Of a stretch of DNA of 64,000 nt, positions 10,690 through 21,672 are shown piece by piece. The stretch covers positions 59,332,933-59,396,932 of the forward strand of contig NC_081554.1 in NCBI RefSeq assembly GCF_963082655.1, in the 5' to 3' direction. The stretch comes from Stomoxys calcitrans. Taxonomy: Eukaryota; Arthropoda; Insecta; Diptera; Muscidae. Both the position numbers and the translations under genes were made by a program. The stretch's first letter is position 1; each line of letters opens with the position of its first letter. Under the pieces are notes generated by a model. It saw only the letters and a list, made by a program, of their open reading frames with translations. It was not told the origin of the DNA and did not search any database.

Positions 10690-10900
10690 CTCAAAGGTTC
10701 GAATCCTAACGAGAACATCAGAAAATATTTTCAGCGGAGGTTATCCCCTCTTAATGCGGGCGACATTTGTGTAATACTTTGCCATGTAAAAACTTCTCCT
10801 CAAAGAGGTGTCGCACTGCAGCAAGCCGTTCGGATTCGACTATAAAAAGGAGGCACTCACAGCTCTCATTGAAGAGCTGTGAGTGCCTTTCGTTCGATAT
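10690..10900 (+). mobile_element. SINE, 5'-truncated, ending in a long hairpin
   Basis: Starts at the B box (ggttcgaatcctaacgag). The body follows: tcagcggaggttatcccct, ggtgtcgcactgcagcaagc, then gactataaaaaggaggc. Other copies then read 'cccttatcattgagctt'; this one instead enters a perfect 16-bp inverted repeat with a 6-nt loop (10851-10888). The tRNA-like A-box region is missing. Confidence 0.7.
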
Positions 10901-10963
10901 GGTCTTTTACCATAGGTTCTATGTATTAAATGTAGAACATAGACTCAGTGGGGTAGGGTATTA

Positions 10964-11201
10964 TTGGGTTGCCCAAAAAGTAATTGCGGATTTTTTAAAA
11001 GAAAGTAAATGCATTTTTAATAAAACTTAGAATGAACTTTAATCAAATATACTTTTTTACACTTTTTTTTTCTAAAGCAAGCTAAAAGTAACAGCTGATA
11101 ACTGACAGAAGAAAGAATGCAATTACAGAGTCACAAGCTGTGAAAAAATTTGTCAATGCCGACTATATGAAAAATCCGCAATTACTTTTTGGGCAACCAG
11201 A
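10964..11201 (-). mobile_element. MITE with mariner-type TA target, inverted copy
   Basis: Left TIR ttgggttgcccaaaaagtaa, right complement ttactttttgggcaacc. The internal 170 bp is the reverse complement of the other three full copies (acagctgataactgacagaa, gcaattacagagtcacaagc). The left end follows TA; the right end is mutated (ccagatt where ccaata is expected). No coding sequence. Confidence 0.85.
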
Positions 11202-11202
11202 T

Positions 11203-11898
11203 TGTCGGCCCGAATTTTACCTTTCCTTACTGGTTAATTACAGTTTTTCCATTGCCGATTTGATAACGTTTCTCCCATAAAACTACACTGCATTATAATG
11301 AAATTTTCCAAAGTGATGACATTTTTTGTAACGCAATCGCCATTTGGCCTGACTACCTTATTATGGTCAACTGAAAATGCCCACTCACAAATCATTGTCC
11401 ACTGCTGATGCGGTTGTTTTCTGATATCCTTATTGATGTTGTGACCGTTGTTGATGGCTACATGCCACGGCTGCTCCTGCTGTTTTGGCCTTTTTGATCT
11501 TGAGCCGATTTTTATTGCATCACAGCTTTTGTGTACATTTGCACACTTCAAATGTGACGAATGAAAAAAAAAAACGAAACTTAAGGCATTCATCGAAAGC
11601 AATATCTCGCTTTATTGCTTTTCACGCAACAACATGAAAGCGAGTTATTTTTGATGGACAGTGGTTTTGAGTTATTGCCGAAAAAACAAAAGAAAACTCT
11701 GAACAAAAATCAAAGAAATGAATCAAGGAAAATGAGTTTTTTTTGATTTTTAAAAAGCCGTTTGAAACATAAATAACTTCTCCTTCGTCTAAACTGTTTG
11801 ATAGAAAATGTGATATATTTTGGGTTGGTATGTAAAGCACCATGATTCATATGAAAAATTCTGCTGATGAAGATTCTGGCGAATCAGAAATCATGATA
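11203..11898. other. Unrecognised intergenic DNA between MITEs
   Basis: Two minus-strand frames of 122 and 73 codons are present, but neither shows a recognisable family or signal peptide, and both are rich in homopolymer runs. Considered non-coding host DNA. Confidence 0.4.
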
Positions 11899-11900
11899 TA

Positions 11901-12136
11901 TCGGGTTGCCCAAAAAGTAATTGCGGATTTTTCATATAGTCGGCGTTGACAAATTTTTTCACAGCTTGTGACTCTGTAATTGCATTCTTTCTTCTGTCAG
12001 TTATCAGCTGTTACTTTAAGCTTGCTTTAGAAAAAAAGTGTAAAAAAAGTATATTTGATTAAAGTTCATTCTCAGTTTTATTAAAAATGCATTTACTTTC
12101 TTTTAAAAAATCCGCAATTACTTTTTGGGCAAACCA
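11901..12136 (+). mobile_element. MITE copy, TA on both sides
   Basis: A 236-bp element flanked by TA at 11899-11900 and 12137-12138. TIRs are tcgggttgcccaaaaagtaa and its complement ttactttttgggcaaacca. The core carries cacagcttgtgactctgtaa and taaaaatgcatttactttct. The TIR begins with its own small palindrome (ttgggttgcccaa in the consensus). Confidence 0.88.
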
Positions 12137-12138
12137 TA

Positions 12139-13010
12139 GATAGGCTTTCAAGCAACATCACACATTTTGCCTTATTTTTGATAGAATCAAAATAAACAAA
12201 AAAAAATGTTATTCAAAAATTATTCTTTATCTATAAAACCTACTTTCACCACCGTGTCCTGGCAAAAAAATGAAAGATAAAATTCAATTATTGAATTTTT
12301 CATATATCATGATAAAAAAATTCGATGCACAATAAATGACAGACACCATGCGTTGTAAGTTTATCAGTCACTTTACATTCATGTTAAACAAAGAAAAATA
12401 TTTGGAATACTTCAACGCCATACGCCAACAGCCAACAGCAGGATATTCATTTTTAAAGTCATATGCAAATTCATAAACGAGAATTGTGAAAAAATTCACA
12501 ACAAAAGACGAGTTGCAAAATGAGTTTACTCCCAGTTCACCATGACAGCGAAATGCTGCTTAAAAGTTACCCTTAAATACCGTAGAATTTAAATTAAATT
12601 ATGGCAAAATTGGATGCGAGCGTATTAAAGAAAGATGCAAATCATATAGGAAGATGGGTTTGTAGGAGGGCAATAGCAGATCATGGGTCCATTTTGACTG
12701 GTCATAGATGTTGGAGACCATAATATAACAACATTTTGGTGCAATCTGTTAAAATTTGTTCTCTCTAAAGTCTTAAGAATTCCAGCCGGAGTATCTACAT
12801 TATATGGATCTCACTAGACTTTAGAAAATGAGTGTAGGTGCTTATCTGCCACATATCTTCTAAAAATGCTCATGGACGATGTTACCATTGAAATCGTAGT
12901 GCGGTAAAATGCAGTGCTGTTGGCTGTAGGCTGTAAGCTAGGTAGAGGCTTTATCAATTTGCGCCTTAAAGCCAAGTATTTCAATACCAGTTTTATCTAA
13001 TCTAGCTAAT
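12139..13010. other. Unrecognised AT-rich DNA
   Basis: No long frame, no repeat landmark and no RNA-gene promoter box is visible. Probably host intergenic or intronic sequence. Confidence 0.4.
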
Positions 13011-13014
13011 GTAA

Positions 13015-13080
13015 ACAACTAAAAACGTGTTAAGTTCGGCCGTGCTAAACTTTGGATACTTACCACCATGGATATATTAA
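13015..13080 (-). mobile_element. HP element palindrome-end fragment
   Basis: It reads aaaaacgtgttaagttcggc, then a broken palindrome (cggccgtgctaaac) and ttaccaccatgga. It is truncated a few bases before the MITE at 13089. Confidence 0.5.
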
Positions 13081-13088
13081 TCATCATA

Positions 13089-13323
13089 TTGGGTTGCCCA
13101 AAAAGTAATTGCGGATTTTTCATATAGTCGGCGTTAACAAATTTTTTCACAGCTTGTGACTCTGTAATTGCATTCTTTCATCTGTCAGTTAACAGCTGTA
13201 ACTTTTAGCTTGCTTTAGAAAAAAGTGTAAAAAAAGTATATTTGATTAAAGTTCATTCTAAGTCTTATTAAAAATGCATTACTTTTTTTTAAAAAATCCG
13301 CAATTACTTTTTGGGCAACCCAA
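13089..13323 (+). mobile_element. MITE copy, TA on both sides
   Basis: 235 bp, flanked by TA (13087-13088 and 13324-13325), with TIRs ttgggttgcccaaaaagtaa / ttactttttgggcaaccca. Its 3' half is part of a local tandem duplication (separate entry). Confidence 0.88.
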
Positions 13324-13639
13324 TATTTTATTATAACTGCACTACTACCATATCCATTTTCGAGGGGAGAGTCTCAGTGAGGAGTCAGGTGGCACTGGCT
13401 CTTAATTAAATACTGAGTATTTATAAAAGTGTAAAAAAAGTATATTTGATTAAAGTTCATTCTAAGTCTTATTAAAAATGCATTTACTTTCCTTTAAAAA
13501 ATCCGCAATTACTTTTTGGGCAACCCAATATTTTATTATAACTGCACTACTACCATATCCATTTTCGAGGGGAGAGTCTCAGTGAGGAGTCAGGTGGAAC
13601 TGGCTCTTAATTATATACTGAGTACCAATGATACTCGAG
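13221..13639 (+). repeat. Tandem duplication of MITE 3' half plus flank (~210 bp x2)
   Basis: The segment from 'aaaagtgtaaaaaaagtata' through the right TIR and on through 'aggggagagtctcagtgagg' to 'tactgagta' is present twice, at about 13221-13434 and 13435-13639. The second copy has a partial MITE with only the right TIR. The duplication crosses the MITE boundary and so happened after insertion. Confidence 0.8.
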
Positions 13640-14064
13640 ATGACCAGGCGAGTTATTGGCGCCTTCAAATAACCAATGGCCAACATCATCGTCTGTTCCC
13701 AGGTTAGGGGCGGCTGGAGGCGAGCGTCGGATCTTGGAGCAAGCGGCTCGCCACAACGAGGGATAGATGTGCAATACCACAAAACCCATGCGGTCGGGGC
13801 GATGGACCAGTAACCCGCCCCCGGAAAACTATGAGAAACAAAGGAATAGAAAAAACAGACCCCCAATGTTGACGACACACGTAAACGAAAAAAGGACCAT
13901 GATTTGCGGATCTGCACGCGCTGGCGGATGTATTAGAGAAGTACAATGTAGATATTGCCGCCTTACAAGAAGTGCGATGACCTGGGAATGGCGTTAATAC
14001 AACACCAAACGGTGATGAACTATACTATAACAGCCATAACACGAAGCATGAATTTGGTGGATTT

Positions 14065-15155
14065 GTGGTTAGTCGGAGACTGAAACACCTTGTCTCCAGC
14101 TTTACTCTGGTGGATGAGAGGCTAACCATAATCCGCATAAAAGCCAAATTCTTCAACATCAGCCTTATTTGTGCCCATGCCCCGACGGAAAACAAAGACG
14201 AGCAGACCAAGAATATTTTCTACGAGCATCTAGAGAGAGAGAATATGACCGCTGCACCGCCCATGATATTAAAATCATTCTGGAAGGTTTTAATGCTAAA
14301 ATAGGGAAGGAAGAAATTTTTGGTCCATCAGTCGGAAAGTTTAGCCTCCACGAGATAACGTCCAGTAATGGGTTGAGGCTGATAGATTTCGCTGCGGCAA
14401 AAAACAGGGTAGTTAGTAGCACCAAATTTCAACATAAAAATATTCACAGAGCCACATGGCTGTCTTCCGAAGAAAATACGAGGAGCCAAATTGATCACGT
14501 TGTGATGGATGGAAGGCAGTCATCCAGCGTGTTCGATGTACGATCGATCAGTGGCACGAATATAAATTCAGATCATTACCTTTTTGCAGCAAAGGTTCGC
14601 ACCCGTTTGAACATGGTGAGGGAAGTACGACCTGACACTGCACGGAAGCTGGACATTGAAAAGCTGCTGACACAACAAATGGCAGCGGCATACTCCACTC
14701 GACTGACCCAACTGCTTGATGAAAGCACTCCTTGTTCCGATGATATAATGGCGCAGTGGCAAACTATTGCCCACTCCATGGAAAATGCCGCGAAATCCGT
14801 ACTTGGGTACAGAAAGCCTCCTCCAAGAAACCCATGGTACGACCAAGAGTGTCGAGATGCTACTGAAGCCAAGAATGCGGTATATAGAGCAACCCTGCAA
14901 TCAGTAGCAACGCACCACATGAAGGAGTGGTATCGGGAGAAAAGGAGAGAGGAGAAACGTCTATTCCGCGGAAAGAAAAAGGAAATGGAAATACGTGAGT
15001 GTGAGCGAATTGAGATGTACAGAAGTCAGAATGAAGTCCGGAAATTCTACCAAAGGATTAAACATCAAACCGATGGCTTTGGTGCAGGCACATCCTCATG
15101 CAGAGACAAAAAAGGAAATGTGGTAACTGACACAGATAATATGCTGAGGATATGA
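14065..15155 (+). pseudogene. RTE endonuclease and linker frames
   Basis: Two overlapping frames make up the domain. The first (14065-14240) covers VSSFTLVDERLTIIRIKAKF...SLICAHAPTENKDE. A frameshift near 14240 moves to the second (to 15155), with the DFNA-type motif, GLRLIDFAAAKN, QIDHVVMDG, and the SDHY box (14568-14579). The usual G-D-F-N-A-K motif reads E-G-F-N-A-K here (about 14280-14300), so the Asp next to the catalytic Asn is missing. The linker is highly basic (EKRREEKRLFRGKKKE). Downstream, a stop at 15153 separates this from the RT. Confidence 0.75.
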
Positions 15156-15260
15156 AAAGAACATTTTATCCAACTGCTAGGGTCCGATGTTGGCGGCGAA
15201 GAGGATAGCGCAGAACCAATCCCTGATGATGGTATAGAATGTTTACCTCCTAGTCAGAAT

Positions 15261-16040
15261 GTGGTCCAAGTAGCAGTAACCCGACTAAAGAACAACAAGG
15301 TAGCAGGAGCCGACGGGTTACCCGCTGAACTATTTAAGACCGGAGGCGACACGCTGATAAGGCGTATGCATCAGCTTATCTGCGCAATCTGGCTAGAAGA
15401 ACGCATACCCGATGATTGGAACCTCAGCATACTATGTCCCGTACACAAGAAAGGAGACAAGACGGAATGTGCCAACTACAGAGGAATAAGTCTCCTCCTC
15501 CCCATCGCATACAAGTTACTCTCGAGCGTACTGTGTGAAAGATTAAAACCTTAAGTCAATGAGATAAGTAGGCCCTATCAATGCGGTTTTAGATCTTGTA
15601 AATCCACCCTAGACCAGATATTCACACTGTGCCAAATCCTGGAATAGACCCGAGAAGGACAAATCAACATCTACCATCTCTTTGTTGACTACAAAGCCGC
15701 CTTCGATACTCCTTTACGTTCAAAGGTATTTCAAGCCATGTCTGAGTTTGGTATCCCTGCAAAATTAATAAGACTCTGCAGGATGACACCTGCTGATACG
15801 CGTTCTTCAGTAAGAATAGGAAAGAATCTCTCCGAACCATTTAATACCAAACGAGGTTTCAGACAAGGAGACAGCCTATCGTGCGATCTCTTTAATATCC
15901 TGCTGGAGAAGATTATACGAGATGCAGATGTGAATAGATATGGCACACCAATCACAAGAGAACACATGCTACTCGCCTATGCCGACGACATCGATATCAC
16001 AGGTCGGTCACCAGAAGTAGTAACTGCAGCCTTTGAATGA
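15261..16040 (+). pseudogene. RTE reverse transcriptase domain
   Basis: Fingers: LKNNKVAGADGLPAELFK (about 15285-15340), then IPDDWNLSILCPVHKKGDKT and NYRGISLL. Palm block A is on the far side of in-frame stops (15553, 15645): Y-H-L-F-V-D-Y-K-A-A-F-D near 15670-15710. Block B is FRQGDSLSCDLFN (QGD where many families have QGG). The catalytic box YADD is intact at 15978-15989. All RT blocks are in order, so only point lesions separate this from a complete domain. Confidence 0.8.
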
Positions 16041-16055
16041 ATCGAAAGAGAGTAA

Positions 16056-16752
16056 GTGAAAATGGGTATGGCTGTAAATGGAGCTAAGACGAAATGGATG
16101 GTTTCAACTCCCAAAACGCTTTGTAAAACCGAGCTGATGAAGAAAATGGAGAAAGTTGGGAACCATAACTTTGAGATAGTCAGTAACTTTATCTACCTCG
16201 GCACCGCCGTAACTGAAAAGAATGACACCAGTTTTGAGATTAGGCGAAGAATAATACTGGGAAACAGATGCTGCTTTGGAGTAACTAAGCAGTTTAGAAA
16301 CAAGGCCACCTCTCGACAGACGAAGATTACACTATACAAAACACTGATACTACCCGTGCTGTTATATGGTTCTGAAGCATGGGTACTTGTGAAAGCAGAT
16401 GAGGCAGTGTTTGGAGTATTTGAGAGAAAGATTCTTTGTAAAAAATATATGGACCAGTTTGGGTTAATGGAGAATATAGGCGAGCTATGAGCCACGAGCT
16501 GTATGAGCTGTATGACGACGATAGCATAGTTACACGCATCAAAATACAACGGCTGCGGTTGTCAGAGTGGACGAAGAAGCTCCAGCAAAGAAGTCTTTTG
16601 AAGGCAAACACGGTGGTACACGCAAACCGGGAAGACCAAAAACCCGATGGAAATTTCAAGGGGTGGGAGACACCTTGAAACTTGGTGTCAGAGATATTGG
16701 AATGAGCGCAGAAGATCGAGGTGCTTGGAACGCTATTCTACGTTTCAACTAG
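16056..16752 (+). pseudogene. RTE C-terminal domain
   Basis: It follows the RT after a stop. Blocks are VNGAKTKWMVSTP, FEIVSNFIYLGTAVTEKND, EIRRRIILGNRCCFG, LYKTLILPVLLYGSEAWVL and, in another frame, KPGRPKTRW and AEDRGAWNAIL. The RPKTRW-to-AWN block is the end of the protein in this type of element. At least one frameshift (near 16450-16600) breaks the frame. Confidence 0.75.
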
Positions 16753-16779
16753 TGGAACAAATATTCTGTCATAGCCTAT

Positions 16780-16915
16780 TAAAGAAAAGTTAAGCCTGAT
16801 TTCAACAGACGGACGGATCAAGAATGTATATACTTTATAGGGTCGGAAATCGATATTTCGATGTATTGTAAACGGAATTAATATACCACATCCTTCGGTG
16901 GTGGGTATATTTATG
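16780..16915 (-). mobile_element. HP element far-end fragment
   Basis: tttcaacagacggacggatc, tactttatagggtcggaaat and ccttcggtggtgggtatatt are the conserved far-end blocks. Core monomers and palindrome end are absent. Confidence 0.65.
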
Positions 16916-16999
16916 TACCCAAAACCACTGAATTTGATAGTGGATAACCAATATGGTAAACTGGAAGAATCAATGGCTCGGAATATGTTTGTCTTTGGG

Positions 17000-18066
17000 T
17001 CCTCACATTCTAAACCGCTCACAAAAATATTATTTCCAAAACTTCATTAAAACGAATAACGAAGCACACCGGGCAAGCTAGTCACTTTTTAAGATCGTAA
17101 ATACTATCATATAATTTGGACCATTACTCCAACTTATCAACATCATCATAAGCCATACCCTCATCACTAGTGTTTGTGTAGCAAGAAAAAAAAAACAAAC
17201 TTCGTAATGTATACTGGAAAGTGATTTTTACAGTTCAACACCTTTGGACTGTAATGAAATTTGCACAGCATAGACTACCACCATGGCACTTACTGCATAT
17301 GCGAATGTTACATGTGAGTGTACGCATGTGTTTCACACATTCTATAGGAGTTAAAAAAAAAAAAAAACAAAAAATAAATAAATAAAATATTTGTAATAAT
17401 TATGAGGCAAAAGAGAAGCATTGAGTGAGTATTTATTTAATTTATTCAAATTACAATACAAGTCTGAATTCAATTGGAAATATTCGTATTCACATTCCCA
17501 TTCACTATGTGAATGTGTGAGTGCGTGTGCGTGTGTGTAAAGTAAAATGTTTGTTATTGCAGAGATTTTTGCCATACCAATGATTGGGGCATCAAAGTTA
17601 ATAATTGTGCAACTGGACTAAAAAACGAGCAGTAAAAAACAATGAGAGCAACACAAGTGACTATAATGATAATAACAACAACAACACAACAACAACAATT
17701 GCTGTCATACAAATAATAACAATAATAATAATTTTTACAACTCATTTGTTTAAATGTCGGTGTGAATCATATGATGTGTGTGTGCGTGTGTGTTTGTCGA
17801 TTGGCTGCAACTACAACTACAACTTGAAATTTACATTTATTGCATTTGATATTTGTTTTGTTGTTGTTCTTGTTGTTGTTCTTTTAAACTTTTTGTATAT
17901 GCTTTAAATCAACAAATATGCATTTTACGTATTTTTCCAATTAAGTTCATTGAACTGTTAACATTATATTTCCCTTTAATGATAGTCCACTGACACACAG
18001 TGGCATTTCAACGAAATTTATGCATATACATACACACACACATATTAACAAACACTAGTGTATATA
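17000..18066. other. AT-rich non-coding DNA with microsatellites
   Basis: It includes an A-run and aaataaataaa at about 17355-17385, a GT tract near 17515-17540, and AAC/AAT trinucleotide stretches at about 17655-17735 with complementary TTG stretches near 17860-17880. Frames here translate to Asn/Thr or Tyr/Cys runs and are not genes. Confidence 0.5.
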
Positions 18067-18068
18067 TA

Positions 18069-20540
18069 CGAGGGGTTGCTTTCTATATTTCGGGATTGGC
18101 TAAACTTTGTGTTGCAATCTGCCAACTGACAGCTCTATTGCAAAGCTTGATAGTTTTGAAGATATACGTACTCAGAACGTTTTGACATACGGGCGCTAAT
18201 TGTGCTGTTTACAGTAACTTAGAAGATTCATCTCGCAAAAAAAAAAAAGAAATTGAATCGTGAACATTTTCGTGCGATTATTATACCCCCCACCGAAGGA
18301 TGGGGGTATATTCATTTTGTCATTCCGTTTGCAACACATCGAAATACCATTTGCGACCCTATGAAGTATTCTTGATATTCTTGATCAGCATAAAGATCTA
18401 GGACGATCTAGACATGTCCTTCCGGCTGTCCGTCTGTCTGTTGAAATCACGCTACAGTCTTTAAAAATAGAGCTATTGAGCTGAAAATCGGCACAGACTC
18501 GTTCTTTGTCCATAAGCAGTTTAAGTTCGAAGATGAGCCATATCGTATTATATCTTGATATAGCCCCCTTATAGACCGATCCTCCGATTTAGGGTCTTAG
18601 GCCCATAAAAGCCACATTTATTATCCGATTTTGCTGAAATTTGGGACAGTGAGTTGCGTTAGGCCCTTCGACATTCTTCGCCAATTTGGCCCAGTTTGGT
18701 CCAGATTTAGATATAGCTGCCATATAGACCGATCCTCCGATTTAGGGTCTTTGGCCCATAAAAGTCACATTTGTTATCCAATTTTGCTGAAATTTGGGAC
18801 AGAGAGTTGTGTTAGGCCTTCCGATATCCTTCGTCAATTTAGCTCAAATCGGTCCAGATTTGGATACAGCTGTCATATAGACAGATCCTCCGATTTAGGG
18901 TCTCAGGCCCATAAATTCCACATTTATTATCCTATTTTGCTGAAATTTGACATAGTGACTTATGTTAGGCCCTTCAACATTCTTCTTCAATTTGGCCCAA
19001 ATCAGTGCAGATTTGGATATAGCTGCCATATAGACCGATCCTTCGATTTAGGGTCTTAGGCCCATAAAAGCCACATTTATTATCCGATTTTGATGAAATT
19101 TTGGGACAGTGAGTTCCGTTAGACCCTTCGACATCCTTCGTCAATTTGGCTCAGATCGTTCCAGATTTGGTTATAGCTGCCATATAGACCGATCCTCAGA
19201 TTTGGAGTGTTAGGCCCATAGAAGCCACATTTATTATCCGATTGTGCTGAAATTTGGTACAGTGAGTTGCGTTGGGCCCTTCGACATCCTTTTGTAATTT
19301 GGCTCAGAACGGCCAAATTTGAATATATATCTGCCATATAGACCGATCTCTCGTTTTAAAGTTTTGGTCCTATAAAAGGCTCAATTATTATCCAACTTCG
19401 CCGAAATTTGGATCTGTAAGTTGTGTTAGGCTGTTCGACATCCTTGTGCAATTTGGCCCAGATCGGTCTAGATTTGGATATAGCTGCCATATAGACCGAT
19501 CCTCCGATTTAGGGTCTTAGGCCCATAAAAGCTCATTTATTGTTTGATTTCGCCGAAATTTAGGATAGTGAGTTGTGTTAGGCCCTTCGACATCCTTCTT
19601 CAATTTGGCCCAGATTGGTCCAGATTTGGTTATAGCTGCCATATAGACCGATCCTCCGATTTAGGCCCTTTGGTGCATAAAGGCCGCATTTATTATTCGA
19701 TTTTGATGAAATTTGGGACAGTGAGTTGTGTTAGGCCCTTGGACTTCTTTCGTCTATTTGGCTCAGATCGGTTCAGATTTGGATATAGCTGCCATATAGA
19801 CCGATCCTCCGATTTAGAGTCTTAGGCCCATAAAAGCCACATTTATTATCCAATTGTGCTGAAATTTGTTACAGTGAGTTGTGTTAGGCCCTTCGGCATC
19901 ATTCGTCAATTTGGCTCAGATCGTTTCAGATTTGGATATACCTGCCATATAGACCGATCCCCCGATTTAGGGTTTTAGGGCCATAAAAGCCACATTTATT
20001 ATCCGATGTCGCCCGAATTTGTGTAGGTGAGTTGTGTTAGGCCCTCGACATCTTCCCGGAATCTAACACAGATCGGTCCAGATTTGAATATAGCTGCTGT
20101 ATAGACTGATATAGCTGCCATATAGACCGATCTTTCGATTTAAACTCTTGGGTTAATAAAAGGCGCATTTATCATCCGATTTCGCTTAAATTTGACAGTG
20201 ACTTATGTTAGGCTTTCCGTGTCGTATATGATTCAGAAAGTTGTCTATTTGCTTATGATCGTTCTCTATTTGCATATGGCTACCAAAATGACCTATATTT
20301 TGTTGTATAAAATTGAACAATGACTTGTACTTATTAGACCCCACAAAATCCGTATAGAATTTGGTCCAAATCGGATCGTTTTTCTATAAAGCTAATATGG
20401 GGGCATAAATTACACATTTTTCAACGGATTATGACAAAAAGGTGGTTTGCCCTAGATGGTGGGTATCCATAGTTCGGCCTGGACCTTAACACGTTTTTAC
20501 TTGTTGTTCTCTAATCCCGAAATATAAAAGGCAACCCTCG
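18069..20540 (+). mobile_element. Mariner-like element: intact TIRs, interior replaced by HP element
   Basis: TIRs cgaggggttgctttctatat-ttcgggatt (18069) and its complement aatcccgaaatataaaaggc-aaccctcg (ending 20540) are flanked by TA on both sides (18067-18068 and 20541-20542). After the left TIR is ~160 bp of 5' UTR, then the start of a transposase frame, L-N-R-E-H-F-R-A-I-I (about 18253-18282), the N-terminal motif of mariner transposases. At that point an HP element begins, and only ~37 bp (the right TIR) remain after it. The rest of the transposase is gone. Confidence 0.8.
18283..20503 (+). mobile_element. HP element, full length, inside mariner
   Basis: The left end is tataccccccaccgaaggat then gggggtata. 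The right end is ggtgggtatccat, degenerate palindrome agttcggcctggacc, and acacgtttttacttg. The core has about eleven type-1 monomers (~155 bp; ccatatagaccgatcctccg recurs near 18725, 18875, 19030, 19180, 19490, 19640, 19795, 19945). The conserved far-end block appears as complement (cttccggctgtccgtctgtc). This is the largest core in the window, and its orientation is opposite to most other copies. Confidence 0.75.
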
Positions 20541-20544
20541 TACA

Positions 20545-21670
20545 AATATATGAATTGAGGTACAGATAATGTTTTACAAACAAAATGGATAAATACAAAT
20601 ACCAAGTGACTTTAAGTCTGATCATTTGTGTACCCAGAACCATGTGTCTGGCCGCAAACCTTATATTTGTAATCGCCGAATGGACCCAAGGGTCATGACA
20701 AAGTGCTGATTTGATTAATGCGACAAAGCAATGAAATGATTGGTCATATATTCTTTATTATTAGCTTTAAGTCCGCAAATATATTCTGCTCTACAAAACT
20801 GAGTACAATTATACCAATATGGATTTCAATTATTATTCATTCATCTCTATATTAGCCTACTTAAATAAACCACAAATCATATGAGTTTTCTATTCTAGCA
20901 ACAAAAGAAAAAAATAACTGTCATAGATTTAGCTCAGTTGCCTTGTCAAGTGTTGCGATGTGGGATATCAAAATCAATATGTTTTCATCGTTATCAGAAC
21001 AAGTAATCCATTTATCGTCCATGTCACTTAATTGAATTATGGAAATGGATAAAATGAAATACACTCCAAACCTAAAAGTCGCATTCTGGGCGCATGTTGA
21101 GTAAATCTATGCCAGTATGAGTATGTGTGTATGTGTGTGTGTGTGTGTGTGTTCTTGAGTTGACTGTTCCACATCGTTGCAGTTATAATGTGAAAAACCA
21201 ACGAACCACGTTAGTCCTATAGTAAAAGAGAATGGAAATTCGCCATGTGCTGCAGCCACAGCGCTCAGTACAATAAGCATTTGGTAGAATTCTAGGCCAT
21301 ATCTATCGATGTGTGTGTGTGTGTGTGGCTGCCTCATGCATTCACATACTACGTTCGCCTAGATGAAATTTACAGATAGAGATGATGAATGAGCCCAGAA
21401 GCGATAATTTGTTATACATTTTGTTATCGCACTCGACCACTTTTCATAATGAATTAAACCGGAATGCAACTTTGCCGAAGAGATTTATGGATATTTTATT
21501 TACAGCATACCATCGCCATGGTTACAACTACAACCAACCTTGGCCAAAATCAAACAACTTCATTAAATGCATACTCGTATTTCAAAGTTGTTGGTGCGCT
21601 TTTTTTTAAGTATAGAACTTGATTTTGTCAATATTTAGGAATTATTTCAATTTGAATAATTATAGAGAGA
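20545..21670. other. Non-coding DNA with GT microsatellites
   Basis: GT/TG tracts lie near 21126-21151 and 21310-21328. No recognisable frame or repeat landmark is present; a candidate host intergenic or intronic segment. Confidence 0.45.
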
Positions 21671-21672
21671 AA

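Larger units (their letters stand above)
13640..16760 (+). mobile_element. RTE-like non-LTR retrotransposon, near full length, inactive
   Basis: Opens with a 5' module (gcgagttattggcgccttca) that also occurs at 47.47 and 63.35 kb, then an APE-type endonuclease, linker, RT and C-terminal domain, all in broken frames. Endonuclease block 1 (V-D-I-A-A-L-Q-E-V-R) lies near 13950-13975. The C-terminus has YLGTAVTEKNDTSFEIRRRI, then LYGSEAW, then RPKTRW. These motifs are typical of RTE-type 'endonuclease-reverse transcriptase' proteins; the clade is inferred from motifs only. It ends near 16760 before an HP element tail, with no clear poly(A) or target duplication. Confidence 0.8.

Noticed and set aside
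17554..17907. Frames rich in Asn/Thr (plus) and Tyr/Cys/Val (minus)
   Set aside because: Produced by AAC/AAT microsatellites; no support for coding.
18000..18185. 61-codon frame before the mariner as a small gene
   Set aside because: It runs through the mariner TIR and 5' UTR, with no coding evidence.
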